Below, piece after piece: positions 36,156-49,700 of a stretch of 60,000 bases of DNA. A model generated the notes under the pieces. That model worked only from the letters and a program-made list of their open reading frames with translations, was not told the DNA's origin and ran no database searches. Numbering within the stretch: position 1 is the first letter of the stretch; each line of letters starts with the position of its first letter. The stretch spans positions 5,029,001 to 5,089,000 of the forward strand of contig OU612066.1 in NCBI GenBank assembly GCA_914767715.1, written 5' to 3'. The translations under genes were made by a program, and so were the position numbers. Source of the DNA: Membranipora membranacea. Its lineage: Eukaryota; Bryozoa; Gymnolaemata; Cheilostomatida; Membraniporidae.

Positions 36156-39100
36156 TTATTTTCGCTTTTTGAATAAACCTGTTTTGCCAGATTTATGCGT
36201 TGATTTTAACTGCTCAGATGCATTGAATACATCTCTGAGGCGAAACTTGAGTCTTAGTCCAGGTGAGAACTCCGCGGTGTCTGCAGAGTCATCATCTCTG
36301 ATTGTGTCATACGTCTTTCTGAGAATTTCCTCCAAACTTTCATCGTCTGCAGATCTACACAGATTCCCTGACAGAGTTGGGATAATTCTCTTCCTCCCAT
36401 TGGCTGACTCGTTCACATGAACAAGCAGAGAAGTGAAATCTGGATATTTCTGCACAAAATCACCATTAGGCCGATCACCCGTATCCTTGTTCCACTCAGC
36501 TTTATTGTCACTAGCTGAATGAAGGTTGTTGTTATATTTTGCCGCTAATCCAGCTTTGTCGAATCCTTTGCCACCTGTAATAAAAATTTTATAAGGTCAG
36601 TCGTGATAAAATATTCATCGAATTCTATATATTATGTTACAAGGTTGGATTAAACATCCTATAATAACAAGTATGAGTATACTTTTTCTTTACGCTATAG
36701 CACTATAACATTTCCGCTTTGTTTCATATGGTAAATGGATCATATTTGGTAAATAGTCATCAGTTGGATAAGGCTTCCATTCTTACCTAATTCACATGGA
36801 ACTGGGGTCAAAAAGTCAATGTGTTTTTGTGCCAATCCCTTCTCTGGTTGTCCGCTCTTGTTACCAGGGTAGATATTGTTCCTGGTGGACACAACGTTGT
36901 TGTTGTATTTCGTAATCGATGGAACCTTGTGCTCGGTTTTTTCTACTATAAAATAAAAGAATTCACAGTTTGATCTCAACTTTTAATTTGTGATATACTC
37001 CATTTTTTAGAGCTGCCTTTCAGCCCCTATGTTGAGAGGGTTTTGTCTTCCCTCTTATCATGAGAAGACAACTTGATCACATTGTGCTTGAACAGCTGGT
37101 AAAGGGTTTGTATAGATATGCCGGATATGACACCCAAAACATAAAGATATTTAGCTGCACTAAGGAGAGATACTCAAGCACAAACCTTCCGGTGGGGAGT
37201 ATAGCTTTGGAGGGCTTGCAGTCATCAGTTTCTGGCTGTCCACTCTCTCAACATCAAAATCCTTATGGAGTATCAGCGCTGCTAAAATCTACAATAATGT
37301 AAAAGTGTGACAAAGTTGAATTTCTAGACCAATTTCGATAATATGAATATATTTTGTCAGAAGCAGGACTTTTTTACTCTTGTTTTCACTATGGTTAGAC
37401 CTATACAAAGATATAATTGGTAGAAAGATGTAAATTTTTCTGACACGTTGGCCATGACCATGTCCATGAATCATATTGTCGCAATAAGATTATTAAGTTT
37501 CTTATCTATGATGCAACACACGAAATCAATTTTTATTTGTCACCTTTGGTTTTCCATTGAGAGCTGGCACATTCATCTGCTCAGCGATTTCCTCCAAGCT
37601 AATAACTCCATCACTGGTTTGTACTGCTCCGGCTCTGCCTCTTCCTGCAATTATTACCATCAGCCCCGAAAGATCTGATTTGTTATGAACCTCTGTGGCG
37701 GACAGTATCATGGCCTCCTTGCTTACATCTGTTTGGACAGCGGGTTTAATGCCGAGTTGTTTGAATGCATGTTCGAGACCTTGTATCCCATCTTCTAGAT
37801 CTGGTGTTTTCTCCGGTGAGTGAAAAATCAGCACTTCAGGAAAAGTGGCCAAAGGATAGCTACCATTCTGTTTACTGATCCATGTGAAGAATGATTTGAT
37901 TTCAGGATTTGATCTTAGCTTGATGACAGTTTTACCCTGACGATCCTTTTGTGAGAGAAGAGCTGTTCTTTGATGATGGTCAAGCTTCATCATCAGGGTT
38001 TTGATCATCGAAATCTGATCATGCCTGACTAAGCTATGAATCACTCTTGTGCTGTTTAGAATCTTGGCAAGTTTCTCATTGCCTGGAAACACCATGAATG
38101 ACAATAATTATAGTCACAAAAGGAGCAAAAGCACAGTAAAGAGGACAGCCGTTTTACGGATTTATTACAAATTGTGTCCGATTTCCCCCTTCATAGGCTA
38201 CATACCACCTGTATAATTTCTCTCCGTCTGCTAAGATGAGGAGAAAGTTTTTAAAACAATGAACATACACTAATTCCCAATTGAAATTCTTGCTGATTGC
38301 TTCAAAGACTGCTATCATCAATAAACTTACCAATGCCATGGAGAGATTTCAGGATAACCAACAGAAGTTCCAGATTGTCTCTGTGGACCACGATGCTAAG
38401 AGGAGTATTTCCCAATTTGTTTTCCATTTCTAGTAGATCTACGCGACCCGTTAAGTCCACTGAGGTCAGGATGGTGGACATGAAATCAGTCCTACTTTTT
38501 GTAGCGGCACGGTGTAGAGAGGTGTCTCCGTTTTTACCACATTCTCTGAGAAACTTCATTCGTGATTCTATGTTCAACACCTCCACCAAACACTGAAGAA
38601 ACCTATGTTGATTTTCATCGATTGTAATATGCAGCAGTGTATCACCCCATTGCTTGTTTGTCATTCTTTTGAAAAATGCAAGTCTTGCTGTTGGCTCAAG
38701 CAAGACCAGCAAGGTATGGAAGCATTCTAAATGTTGCATGTTGAAAGCTAATTTGATTGCTGAGTCACCAAGATCACGAGGGATGCTGATAGGTTTGCCA
38801 GCAAAACTAGGGTCAGCCCACCTTCGTAAGATAGCTTCAAAGGTTACTGCTCCTGCATCATTCTGTATTGTGGTAAGCATTGCAGTTTTTCTGAGACTAG
38901 GAATTTGTAGCAAGTCTTCTCTTTTGCCAGGATCAGCCAACTCCCATAGCTCATTAGAATCAGTCGTCGGTCGAATGGGATTTGATGCTTTCTTTGAGGG
39001 TTTATGGACAGCAGTGCTTCCCCAAACATCTGTTATCATCAAAATCGCCTCCACCTGACTCTCTGAGAGTCCCTCCAGCAGAGCACTAATACATCTCACA

Positions 39101-39738
39101 TGATCCTCTTTGACCGCACAGTGTAAAGCAGTAAACCCAAAAGTGTTCTGCATGCTGAGCAGTAAATATCTTTCATCTGGAGAGTCAAGGCAGGTGAGCA
39201 TGGTTTTGATCACTTCTTCATTCCCAGAACTTGCCGCCATGTGGAGGGCTGTTGCAAAGTTCTCTACACTGCAGTCTTTAGTTGATATTATTAGATGACT
39301 TGATGGGTCTCCACCGTCATAAAGTTCAATTTTTCTAGACCGCTTATCCTGTAGTAGAAGTAATCGGAGACGATCAGCTCGATCAGCTGCCTTTAGCATG
39401 ACGTCTAGAGCTTCCACATTTCCTTTCTGTACAGCAATATGCATGGCCGTATCGCCATGAATGTTTTGTGTTTTTAGAAGTAGAAATACTACAGCAGTAC
39501 CTTGTTGGCTGATAAGTGAAAGCACACACTTCACAGCATCACTGCTTCCGACTCTGAGCGCAAAATGCAGAAAGCAGTCTTCACACGAATTCAAACGGGC
39601 CTGTAATAAGTTGACTCGGTCCTCAGGTTTCAGACCCTCCAGTATCTCTCTCAGTAACACAGTTTCTTCAACAGCTCTACGAAGGATCGCTCTTTCATCC
39701 TTTAGAATATCCGCTGATGAGTACGCATATGTGTCCAT
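36156..39738 (-). CDS. Ankyrin-repeat protein with degenerate caspase-like domain (gene A)
   Basis: Minus-strand exons 39738-38331, 38082-37544, 37288-37186, 36945-36787 and 36574-36156 give 875 residues. Residues ~50-540 hold about nine ankyrin-type repeats (DTAMHIAVQKGN, ATALHMAASSGNEEV, FTALHCAVKEDH, DTSLHRAATKSR). Residues ~551-661 have the caspase p20 pattern: a strand at EVLIF, a helix-strand unit ending LGIKPAV, MVIIAGRGRAG where caspases carry the His of SHG, and NGKPK before the strand that normally ends in QACRG. Gly/Arg replace the His, and the exon after GKPK (37186-37288) encodes no Cys. Residues ~777-850 resemble p10 (SLEEILRKTYDTI). It is thus predicted to be a non-proteolytic scaffold or regulator. 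Exon 36787-36945 is absent from genes B and C. The 103-nt exon rests on phase and on similarity to B. Confidence 0.82.
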
Positions 39739-41566
39739 ATTTGATCACAGCTTCAGATAAACTTTTCTGTAGGATCCGATATACGCCTGAAAGTTGAGAG
39801 GAGAGGAGTGGCAATGATAGCTAAAAATAATTGAGAACAGATAAAACGCTGTGTCTATTGATGATCCTTTCTAATACGTTGTTAAGGTGAGTTGAGACGT
39901 CCTCGTATAAACTCTTAACGTTAACTATAAACCTTTGATTTCCATTTGGGCATTTCGTCCCATCCGATCTACCTAAAATGGATGCTCTCTGCTCACTTAC
40001 CAGGTAAAAGGGTGATAGAACTCTTTAAATATTTAGAATGTGATGGTACAGCAGTCTGTCTGTATACGGCACTCCTTAATGTATCAACACCTAAGCAAGC
40101 AATGACGAATTTAAACTGCATCACATGTGCTGGATGTAGTCAGGTGACTAAAGTTGTATGTCAAGTTTTTACGTGGCTACTTGAACGAGTTTTACTCATC
40201 CTGGAAAAATGATTTTCCAAACAAGATATGAAATTTCAAATGTATGGAAGGTTGGTTGCCAACCATCTGTTTACTTGAGATATGAGCTGTCACAAAGCTG
40301 TGTCGCAAGACAGTTTATCTTTTTATTGATAAACTAATAAGGTTCAAGGAATTCGTCCTCTATCTTATGTATCAAATGACTGACTGAACAGCATCACGGA
40401 TATCAGTTGTTGAAATGTACACAAAAAAGGTATTTCATATCCATTCCTCCAACATCTGGGATGGTATTGACAAGCATACTTTTCTTGCATGTTATATTGG
40501 ATTATTTTGTCTTTTTCATGAAAATTGTCATCACTTATTTTCAATGTTAAGTATATTCGATTTTGATCTGAACTAATTTGTCAGCAAAATAACCATATCA
40601 CCGTAACTTCACTTTCTGTAGACTACTGAACACTGGAACAGAACAGCGGCTATTATCGTTACAAGCATAGGGCATTGAGATCAACTCAGTGAATAACAAT
40701 TTGGTCTTAAAATGCAGTTATAACCGACTACTGTAAAATCAGTTTGATCTTTTGACCACACTTTTTGGTGCTATTGTTAGTTCTGTTCTGGATACAAAAT
40801 AGACGATACTTAGTCTGCCTCAGTCGTCGAATACCCTAGAATGTTAGCTAGAATTGAATTAGGTAGTTAGGGGGTGATTCGAAGTTAGCACTGAATTTTG
40901 GCTATCTATCGATATAAAATAAAGTGGGTGAGTAAATGTTAATTAGCTTATATTTTGCTATTTCAATAATGTGAGAAATTGCTAATTTTTCCCTCAACCT
41001 TCTTACAATACAATATATCGATCTGTTATAATAAGACCCACAACAAATCATTATTTGATCTCCGACCTAGAACAGCTGTGTCAGGCGTTATAGGGCAGGG
41101 CAGGTAAATAGATCGCTAGTCCCTTTACTATGACTTGGTGCTGCATATTTGGATTAAGTGAAAACAATGATGCCGAGACATCATTCTATTTGAATCCATA
41201 GCCGATTAAAGAATTTACCTATATATTATTGTACCATCATTGTAGTTAATTATCACATTATCTATATTGCGCTGGTTTGAACTTACAGCTTCAATAAAGC
41301 GGAAAGAGGTGACACTTTGAATAACAATTATCATATATTATATATATATAATAGTTAAAATATAAATATTATTATTTTGATATTTTGACGCAATGTACTG
41401 CATCAGGATAACATTGTTAATAGGTGAAATTGCAATAAATGCGCATCGTAAACAGTATTTTGGATAGAAGTAGCAAAGCGTAGTATGCGGGATTGAACTA
41501 ACATCACGATAACAATACACACAGAACTACACAGTAATATGACAGTGTCCAGTAATGTGGGGATGA
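39739..41566. other. Intergenic, includes 5' leader of gene A and diverged flank of gene B
   Basis: A minus-strand acceptor (CTTTCAG, + strand 39787-39793) just upstream of the gene A start implies a 5'UTR intron; its donor was not fixed. From about 40735 the sequence is a diverged copy of about 55143-56101, so the B/C duplication extends past the coding region here. No other coding exon is seen. Confidence 0.5.
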
Positions 41567-44500
41567 TCATTTTCGCTTAAATAATCCGGACAAAGACTTA
41601 GATTTGCCAGATTTAGATTTGATTTTTTTGAGAGGGTCAAACACATCCTGGAGACAAAGCCTATTCCTCAGATCTGTGACAAACTGTACGACCTGCCCCT
41701 CACCGCTGCTGCCTTTAATTGCCGTAAAAGTCTCAGTAAAAACTTCCTCCAAACTCTTACCCTCTGTACTAAACCTGACAAGATTTTTAGTAAGAAGAGA
41801 AATCATGCTGTCCCTCTCCCCAGCGGTCTCCTTGGTGCAGGCTACCAGTGCCATGTTATCAGGCTGTTTCTGTGGTGTGCTGAGGACAGGTAGATCTGAT
41901 GTGCCAGATGCATCTATGTTCTGAATTTTCGTCTCATGGTTGTTGTTTGATTTGGCGTTTGTCGAAGTCTTCTGCTCACTCTGGTCACCTTTGAAAAATA
42001 TAAATAAACAACATCATGGTTAAGAAGAGACAACCTCCCATGTTATACAGACACTCAAACATTATGTCAACTGGCGCATGTAAGGAAAGATAGGGATAGT
42101 GTAGGGAAAGATATGCATAGAATATCATCCTATTGTATTTGGACAGTAGCCAGATTTTGCTAATTAAAAATATTTTTCAAGTGACTATTCGGCTTCCACT
42201 ACAAATTGTCATTAATCTATTTTACCTGTTCCATGTTTTTTCTCAGATGTGATGTTCAGCTCGTTATCATTTTCCCGAACCTGTACAAGGAAAGCTGCCA
42301 GCACCTAAAACCAAAATTAGAAATGTGATTAACTCACATATCGGAGAGTTTTTATACGAGTTTGAGAGTCTAAACCTCAATTCTAAGATGCTTTACTTTT
42401 TAGTGCCTACAGGGAAAGTTGCCTCCCTCAGTGATCTGTCAAAGAAAAAGCAGCAAAATGGATCAAATTTGAACTTTGCCAAGGACTGTTTTCTGGGTGT
42501 TTGTGACATCCATTGTTGACCTTCTACTTTGTTGTGCAATGCCAAATGACACTGGTTTGAAATCATTGGATGAGCATGCCTTAGTTCCCATACATGCGGC
42601 TGGGTATCATTATCTGCGTACCATCCCACACTGTGAGTGGGAATATAGCCACAATTATACATACATCATTCTGATAAGAACTGTAGAATGTAAAATACGA
42701 CGCTTGTTTCATATCATGTACGAACAGGCACACCTTTTTTGATAGCAATAAATATTTATAGATCTTATCTACGAGTGAATGTTTGACAGTCACCTTGGGT
42801 TTCCCAGTGAGAACCGGGTTATTGATTTGCCGGGAAATCTCTTCAAGTTCCACCGCTCCGCTCTCAGACATTACGTATCCATTTATACTCTCAGCCGCTA
42901 TGATGGTTATCACCCCTGACACATCTGGCTTTTTCTGTACTTCCTGGATGGTTTGCAGTATAGTGTCATCTCTTACATTAGCAGTGACAGCCGGTTTGAT
43001 AGCTAGCTGAGTAAAGCCCTGCTCCAGACATCTTATTTCGTCTACTAGGCCCGGTGCGCTGTCTGGTGAATAGAAGATCAGCACTTCTGGAGGAGTGGCT
43101 AGTGGATAGCCACCATTCTGCACATCAAGCCAGGCAAAGAGTGATTTGATTTCAGGGTTTGAGGTTAGTTTGATGGCAGTTTTACCCTGACGATCCTTTT
43201 GTGAGAGCAGAGCTGTTCTCTGGTCATGATTCAGTTTCATCATTAGAGACTTTATAGCTGGCAGCTTGTTATTTTTCACGAGACAATGAATCACTCTCAT
43301 GCCATCTAGGAGTCTGGCCAGCTCATCGTTCTCTAAAATTACAACAAGATGTGACATGTTAGATATCTAACAAGGAAAACGTTGGCTGGGATTCCCCTCC
43401 TTACTCTTACCATAATCCGCTGATGTAAGATTTAAAATATATATTGACAACCAAAACAGGGTCACATGAGGAAGTTAAGAAACTACAATCCTAATCGCAC
43501 CACCTTAGTTTCACAATAAATCAGGGATAATATAGATCAAGAATTTATGCCAATGAATCTTTTCCTCATATTATCATTACTTTTACAGCTACAGCGTAAA
43601 ACCATCTGTTAAATTTTGGTCATCAAATGATGCAAGTAATTGACAATGACAATGAATCTGGTGTCATGTAAGACTTAATAATGATGAATGGCGATTTGGC
43701 ACACCACAGCATTTCATCACCAGCACAAAATAACATAGTGCAGTATCACTGCAAAAAAAAGTTAAAAAAACATTCCATGTAACATGAAAACTTACGTATT
43801 TCAGAAAGGCAGGTTAAGATTCCGCACAAGGTCTCAACACTCTCTTTGTGTACAGCAATGTTAAGTGGTGTATTCCCGAGCGCGTTCTCCCTCTCCAGAA
43901 GCTTAATACGATCTACAACATCGACAGAGCCGAGCATAGAAACAATTACATCTGATCTATTGAAGCTTGCTGCGCGATGCATAGCGATGTCCTTGCTCTT
44001 GCCTCTCTCGCTCAGAAATGACATTCTGGTCTCGGGCTGTACTGCATCCACCATACACTTGACGTAGCTGTTCAGCTGCCGGTTCACTGCCACATGCAGC
44101 AAGGTGTCACCCCATAAGTCTCTGACTTTCAGTAGTGTTTGCATACGAACAGCTGGATCAAGGGAGTGTAATATGGAGCGGAAACAGCCCGTATCCCGCT
44201 TGTTAAAAGCCATGATCAACACAGTGTCACCTAAATTTTCTGGGATGCGGATGGATTTTTTCTTGCCATTTACATCGGGAACAGCCCATTGTAGTATGGC
44301 TTGGAAGGTGACTTCATTTGCTGCCTTCTTGAATGTAGTGTTCATGGCAGTCATAAGTACACTTGGGATTTGCAGTAGGAGGGTTCGTTTGGCAGGATCA
44401 GCGATCTCCCAATATGAGTCTGTCTTCAGCTCCCTCCAGTGCTGGTCTGACTTTGTTTTCTTTGTAGGCTTGTGGATGGCAGTACTTCCCCAGATATCAG

Positions 44501-45200
44501 TTATTGAGACCAATGCCGCACGTTCTACAGGTGAAATAGACAGCAGCATGTGATCAAGGCATTCAACGTTTTCCTCTTTGACGGCTGAGTGTAAGGCGGT
44601 GTATCCAATTCTGTTTTTCACAGCCATGGATTGAAGTCGCTCTCCGGGGCCATTCAGGTAACTGAGCATGCATTCAAGAACATCTATATTTCCTTGGCTG
44701 GCAGCTATATGCAGGGCTGTATCACATGGACCTGGGTCTTCTGATGTGATTGTGAGTGTCTTACTCGGGTCCCCACAGTCGTACAGCTCCGTGTTTGAGG
44801 CACGTTTATCCTGAATCTTCATTAACCCAAGACGATCTTTAGGATCTACAGACTTCAACATAATCTGCAATGCCTGAAGGTTCTTCATCTGAGTAGAAAT
44901 TTGCAGTGCTGTCTCACCGTGAATGTTCTGCACACTCAAAATCAGGTACACAGCAGTCATCCCATGGCGAAGAAGTGACATCATAGTAACTCTGACCACG
45001 TCCGTGTGTCCTAATCTGAGAGCAAAATGGAGAAGACGGTCCTCACATTTATTCAGACTTGCCTGCAGCAGATTAGCTTTCTCCTCCAGCCTAAGGCCAT
45101 CAAGAATCTCCTTCAGCAGTTGAGGGTCTTCTAAAGCTTTACGGAGAGTTATCTTATCCCCTCTGAGAAGATTGTCCAGGCTGTAGACGTTGTCCGCCAT
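41567..45200 (-). CDS. Ankyrin-repeat protein with degenerate caspase-like domain (gene B)
   Basis: Minus-strand exons 45200-43796, 43332-42794, 42304-42226 and 41988-41567 give 814 residues. The ankyrin block covers ~50-540 (DTALHIAASQGNIDV, YTALHSAVKEENVEC, DTLLHVAVNRQLNSY, NTPLNIAVHKESVET). The p20-like part is ~550-660: EVLIFYSPDSAPGL, VITIIAAESINGYV where the catalytic SHG should be, and LTGKPK, which matches the sequence before the active-site strand of executioner caspases. The next exon reads VLAAFLVQVREN in place of the QACRG strand and encodes no Cys. A linker precedes a p10-like part at ~716-790 (SLTKNL-type helix, KSLEEVFTETFTAI), and the tail is strongly basic (KSKSGKSKSLSGLFKRK). 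It is about 98% identical to gene C over most of its length. A protease function is unlikely; a role as scaffold or death/immune regulator is inference. Confidence 0.85.
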
Positions 45201-45871
45201 CTTCGAGAACTAAATAAAACAAACATAACGCATTCACTTGGATAAATTCTTATCTGCATTCCAATGAGTGGAAATGTAATTTTGAGGAGGTTTCTAGAAG
45301 GCTTTTTATCATTTATTTCTGTTGATACCGCACAATTCCCGATTAGAGGATAGTCACCTAAAATTAGAGCACTCGTACTTATACAAATCCATTTTTCAGT
45401 TTCAGCAAAGTAAACTATTTTTGAATACAAATTACTGACTATACCTTCCTAATTAAAAGAATGAATATGACATTCCTTAAATCATCAAAAGAAGCAAATA
45501 CCGTACAAGAATAAAATACACATAGCATTCTATTTTGCTATCTAATCAAAATCATTAATCATGACAAAAATTATAGATACACTACCCCATCGTTGTTAAT
45601 AAACTATAACTAATAAATAAATAACTTTTTAATACGGATTGAGATGCTCATCGACACATAGGGATGGCTTCATGAGGAGGTACTAGAGAATCATGCCTCA
45701 AACTGAGCTTGACTCATGGTTTCTAGCTGAAAATCAGTGTATCATGCAGTGGTATGCGCACTACTGTATGTTGTATCTTTGTATCTATTCAAATACACTA
45801 AATTTAATTTGATGAATATTTTGTGTCTTCAGTAGGGTAAGAACCATTTATATATGTGATTTGAAACTCAC

Positions 45872-45963
45872 CGTGAACTTAGGACTGTGATTTCGTTGAT
45901 AAATCTACACAGGTGATAGCTTTGACCTTATGAGATATTATTACCAGCTACCACTCTTAAATA
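45872..45963 (-). promoter_or_regulatory. Predicted promoter and leader exon of gene B
   Basis: The ATG of gene B is preceded by a 9-base segment and an acceptor (TTTATTTAG on the - strand, + 45210-45218). A GTGAGT donor at + 45866-45871 would end a leader exon beginning near 45930. A TATTTAA box (+ 45957-45963) lies about 30 bases further upstream. The combination is plausible but unproven. Confidence 0.4.
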
Positions 45964-46764
45964 CCCCAGATAGGCGTTGTTTGATCTTGTGACAAGGCAG
46001 TATCCTGATAAAACTAAAACTTCCTTGTATTTCATTGGTATCGATGTAATCTACCTCAATATGGTGCTGTGGAATGCATTAGAGCCGATGGATTAAAATG
46101 AGGGACATGATTGATGTCCATGTTGCATGGCATTGCACAACCATAGTTGTAAATTTCACAATCACAGTATCACAAAAACTGTGGCTTTTATTTACACATA
46201 AAATAAATGTTTAAACAGGTTTTCAGTAGACTGGGGAGGCTGTCTTATGTGGGTTGGGGGGGGGCACCTACCCATCCAACCCAGACATCCTACCCAGGTT
46301 AGGAATTCAGTGAAATATCGTCAAAGCAGAGATACTGAAAAACTCAAAGTCATAATGTGACATATCTTTGACCACAAAGACACCGACAGAACTTTGTCAT
46401 CATTAAGACATATTGAATCATTTTCTATCAAATACAGGCAATCTTTATGATGTTTAGAGTATAGCGTGACACAAACAAATGCTGAGCAGACAGCACAAGA
46501 CTTACTTATTTGATTTTCTATTTATATCTTAATTGAAAATATATATACAGAACATACACAAAATAAGCTGCGCGTGCGCTATGGCGGGGAAGCAAGGTTT
46601 ATATCCTCCCTACAGAAACAAAAGTTTTTCCATTGAGCCTATAATCTACAAAAATGGCAGGATATGCCATTCTATTTCCCTCAACTACCCTTTGTTATTC
46701 AAGGGAGGATAAGTTGTAATGTTGCCTGTCTCGTGTTCCCAATCATAGTATTCAAAGTCCGGTA
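45964..46764. other. Intergenic between gene B and ACP7-like gene
   Basis: No coding exon is seen. The stretch includes a short G-run near 46255-46264. It holds the promoter side of gene B and the 3' flank of the phosphatase gene, whose poly(A) signal could not be placed with confidence. Confidence 0.45.
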
Positions 46765-49700
46765 CTACCCCTGCTGACTCTGAGGTTTAGGATCGAGATG
46801 ACATGTGAAGTGCTGACGAGGATATCGCTGCTCTATATAAAGTCTGTCCACCACTGCACCGTGCTGAAATATATACTATCTTGTTGACCAGCTCATAATC
46901 TCAATCTCAATGAATCAAAAATAAAATTCAGAAATCAATTTACTACTTTGAATTCTATTGGCACTGTCCACAACCCAGAGCGTAGAGATTCACTCAAATG
47001 ACACAAAATACGTAATAATCTCCTGTCTTGAGACTAATTAATAAAATCTAGGGGGCACCCCAGAGCAGGGGTTTAGTACAACCCACCTACCATGTAATAT
47101 CTGAAAATCGAAGAAACACATACAAGTGGGCTGGTGAAAACTTCACATGTAAACTGATAATTCGGATTGGACCTACTATTTCACTTCAGTGTTGCTCACC
47201 TGATCGTCACTGATTTGCTCCATATAAAGATGAGTATAGTTGAGCGCTTGTATCTTTGTATAACCGTAATCTAGTATGTTCTTATCCACCCATTCTGGTT
47301 TGGGAGCAAATATATCGTGCCTCTCATAGCAGCCCTACAATATGGAGATGTGCTAAAATGTAAATGGAGGAGATTGAGAATTCACACAGGATTTTCACAG
47401 GTTAAATGCTGGCGTTAAAAATTTCAGTGCTCCGTGTCAAGGAAAGCGTCTGCACTCAGAGTCTGATGCAATGAGAGGTTATTTATTTCTTGTAGCAAAC
47501 ATTTTGTTTACGGAGAGAAAGCATAAAGCATAAAATAGGATACTTACAGCAGATCCAGATATAACATGTACAGGTGCTCTGGGATTCTTATAAGGTTCTG
47601 TCTCACTACCCTTACACAATGTGTAATTATATAAAGGAAATATTCTCTGGTACTCATGATCATGTGCCCAGACTGCTAGATCTACTCCATAATCATAAAA
47701 TAACGGCTCCAAGTGCATCCGCACCTACAAGTGCATAAGAGACAGTCTAGGAAGACAATTTTAAGAAATGAGGAAATTAATTCAGAAAGAAAAGCTAATA
47801 ATAAAAGTAAATCACAAAACGGCAAACGGCATGACAAGATGATTACCTCAATGATTAACAAGATAGCCGGGGGTTCCCCTATAGGAGGGGGGTGACTAAT
47901 ACACAATTTCCTGGTTTATACCCAAATAATTTAGAAATACAACATTTAAGAAAGTACAGTAAGTTGCTGAAGAACAGCATGGGCAGGGCAAGGAGGAAAT
48001 AGGAGGAAATTCGGCCTCGATACTTTAGAAAAGGCGGAAACTTTAGCACCAACCACACATGCACCCAAGTCACTTTTCATACACTGAGTAATACAGTAAC
48101 ATAAGGTAGTACTTTTGGGCGGGAGGGTGGAAATTGTGAAAAGACGACTTGTCTCTTCAGTTATTTAGAATAATAGGAACGAGAAAAACCCGCGAACTGT
48201 AAGGTGTAAAAAACTCTGTATTTTTTATTGTCATTTGTAATTTATGTGGTCTGATGCAGAGAACTAGCCTTCATCAGTCTCAACAGGGAATTTGGGACTG
48301 GGACTGTTCCCAGTGAATTCCCATGGTCTACGGAATGGAATCGTGTCCCCATTGACATTAAGAGGACAACTCCTATTTAAATGCATCAACAGTATTTGAC
48401 CAGGGAGTTTGTCCCAAACTCCCTGATTTGATCAGGGCGGGAATTATAGTGGTACACCCTCCCTGATTTGGTCCAATTTTCAGGTTTCTGTATTGAGAGA
48501 TAGTAAATTTTACATTTATCTCTTTGGATTGACTTTACAAAAATCAAGTTTGATGTCTTTGTCCAATAAGGATAACTGATCAACTAAACTTGATGTGGAA
48601 AACAACCATTCATAGATAACAATAGTTTCAATCTACATGTTCATTATCACTCAACTATATACAGATAGAGATTTAGTCTAATTTTTCTCACTGCATCTTA
48701 CCTTATCTCTGACCGAGTCACAATCATTCTTATGAGGTAGTGGTAGAGGCGCTATTACAGCACAGTACATAGGTCTGTGTCCTAACACTATAATCCATGG
48801 ATATCTAGCTCTATTGGTTGGCAGGTTAGCTTTCTGTCAATAGTCAATATATACAATCAATCAGCTTAAACATCTGTTATTATTTATTACCTTGCACTAG
48901 GTTATACCAGGTTGCCTGATCATTAACCACCTTCAGCCCACCCACCTCATTAACAGATTGCTTCGCATTCAGGATCCTATTCTAAAAACATCTGATGAAA
49001 TATTTTTCAGCACGATATGCATTGAGTGTATCCAACACAATAGCTGAATTGGGAGTTTAATCACTTTATGTGTCTCCATTATTATGGATATAGATATGAT
49101 ATTGTGAGCAGAGAAGGGTATTGATGGACTCGTAAAGAAATGCTGAGATGAATATGGATACTTATGGACCCCGACAAGCATGGATGAACAGGTGAAACAC
49201 GCTGGGTGGGAAACCAAGTATTGAGGGTCATGAACAGGCAATTGATGATATCTAGACACAGAAGATCATCATAGTGTATCTGTCACAAACCTGTAAGTCC
49301 TTGTTGAGCCAGTTATACTGAGTCAATATCTGGTCAGATCCATACTGAGGGTAATAGTATGCCTCTGTGTTAATAGATATAATGTGAGCCAGACCGAGGT
49401 TATAGCTATAGAACATCCCCTCTGTACCTCCTGGCATGCTAAATCTCTGTTTGTAGTGAGAAAAATTCCTAAAAAAAGTGATATATCACACATGACAGAT
49501 AATGTTACTTTCAGTGTCATACTTTGTTTCAAAATTTATATTTGACAGAGCATGAAAGGTTGAGATAGTAAACAATGGTCAGCGCCGGGCGGTGTTTTGA
49601 CAAGAGAATAAATTCATGAGTATCGGATTAGTCTAATTAGGGTGAGACAATAGGAGAAGCCTATATGTAAGATCTGAAAATATGAGGTACATGTTATCTT

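Noticed and set aside
37186-37246. Shorter version of the small gene A exon starting after GTTGAG
   Set aside because: The longer exon 37186-37288 has a better acceptor and restores similarity to the LAAFL stretch of gene B.
38654-39058. Long + strand open frames opposite gene A (and similar frames opposite B and C at 44104-44553 and 58636-59085)
   Set aside because: They are antisense shadows of the ankyrin exons, with no start context or homology of their own.
46255-46264. Possible G-quadruplex at a G-run
   Set aside because: It is a single homopolymer run without the four separated G tracts needed.
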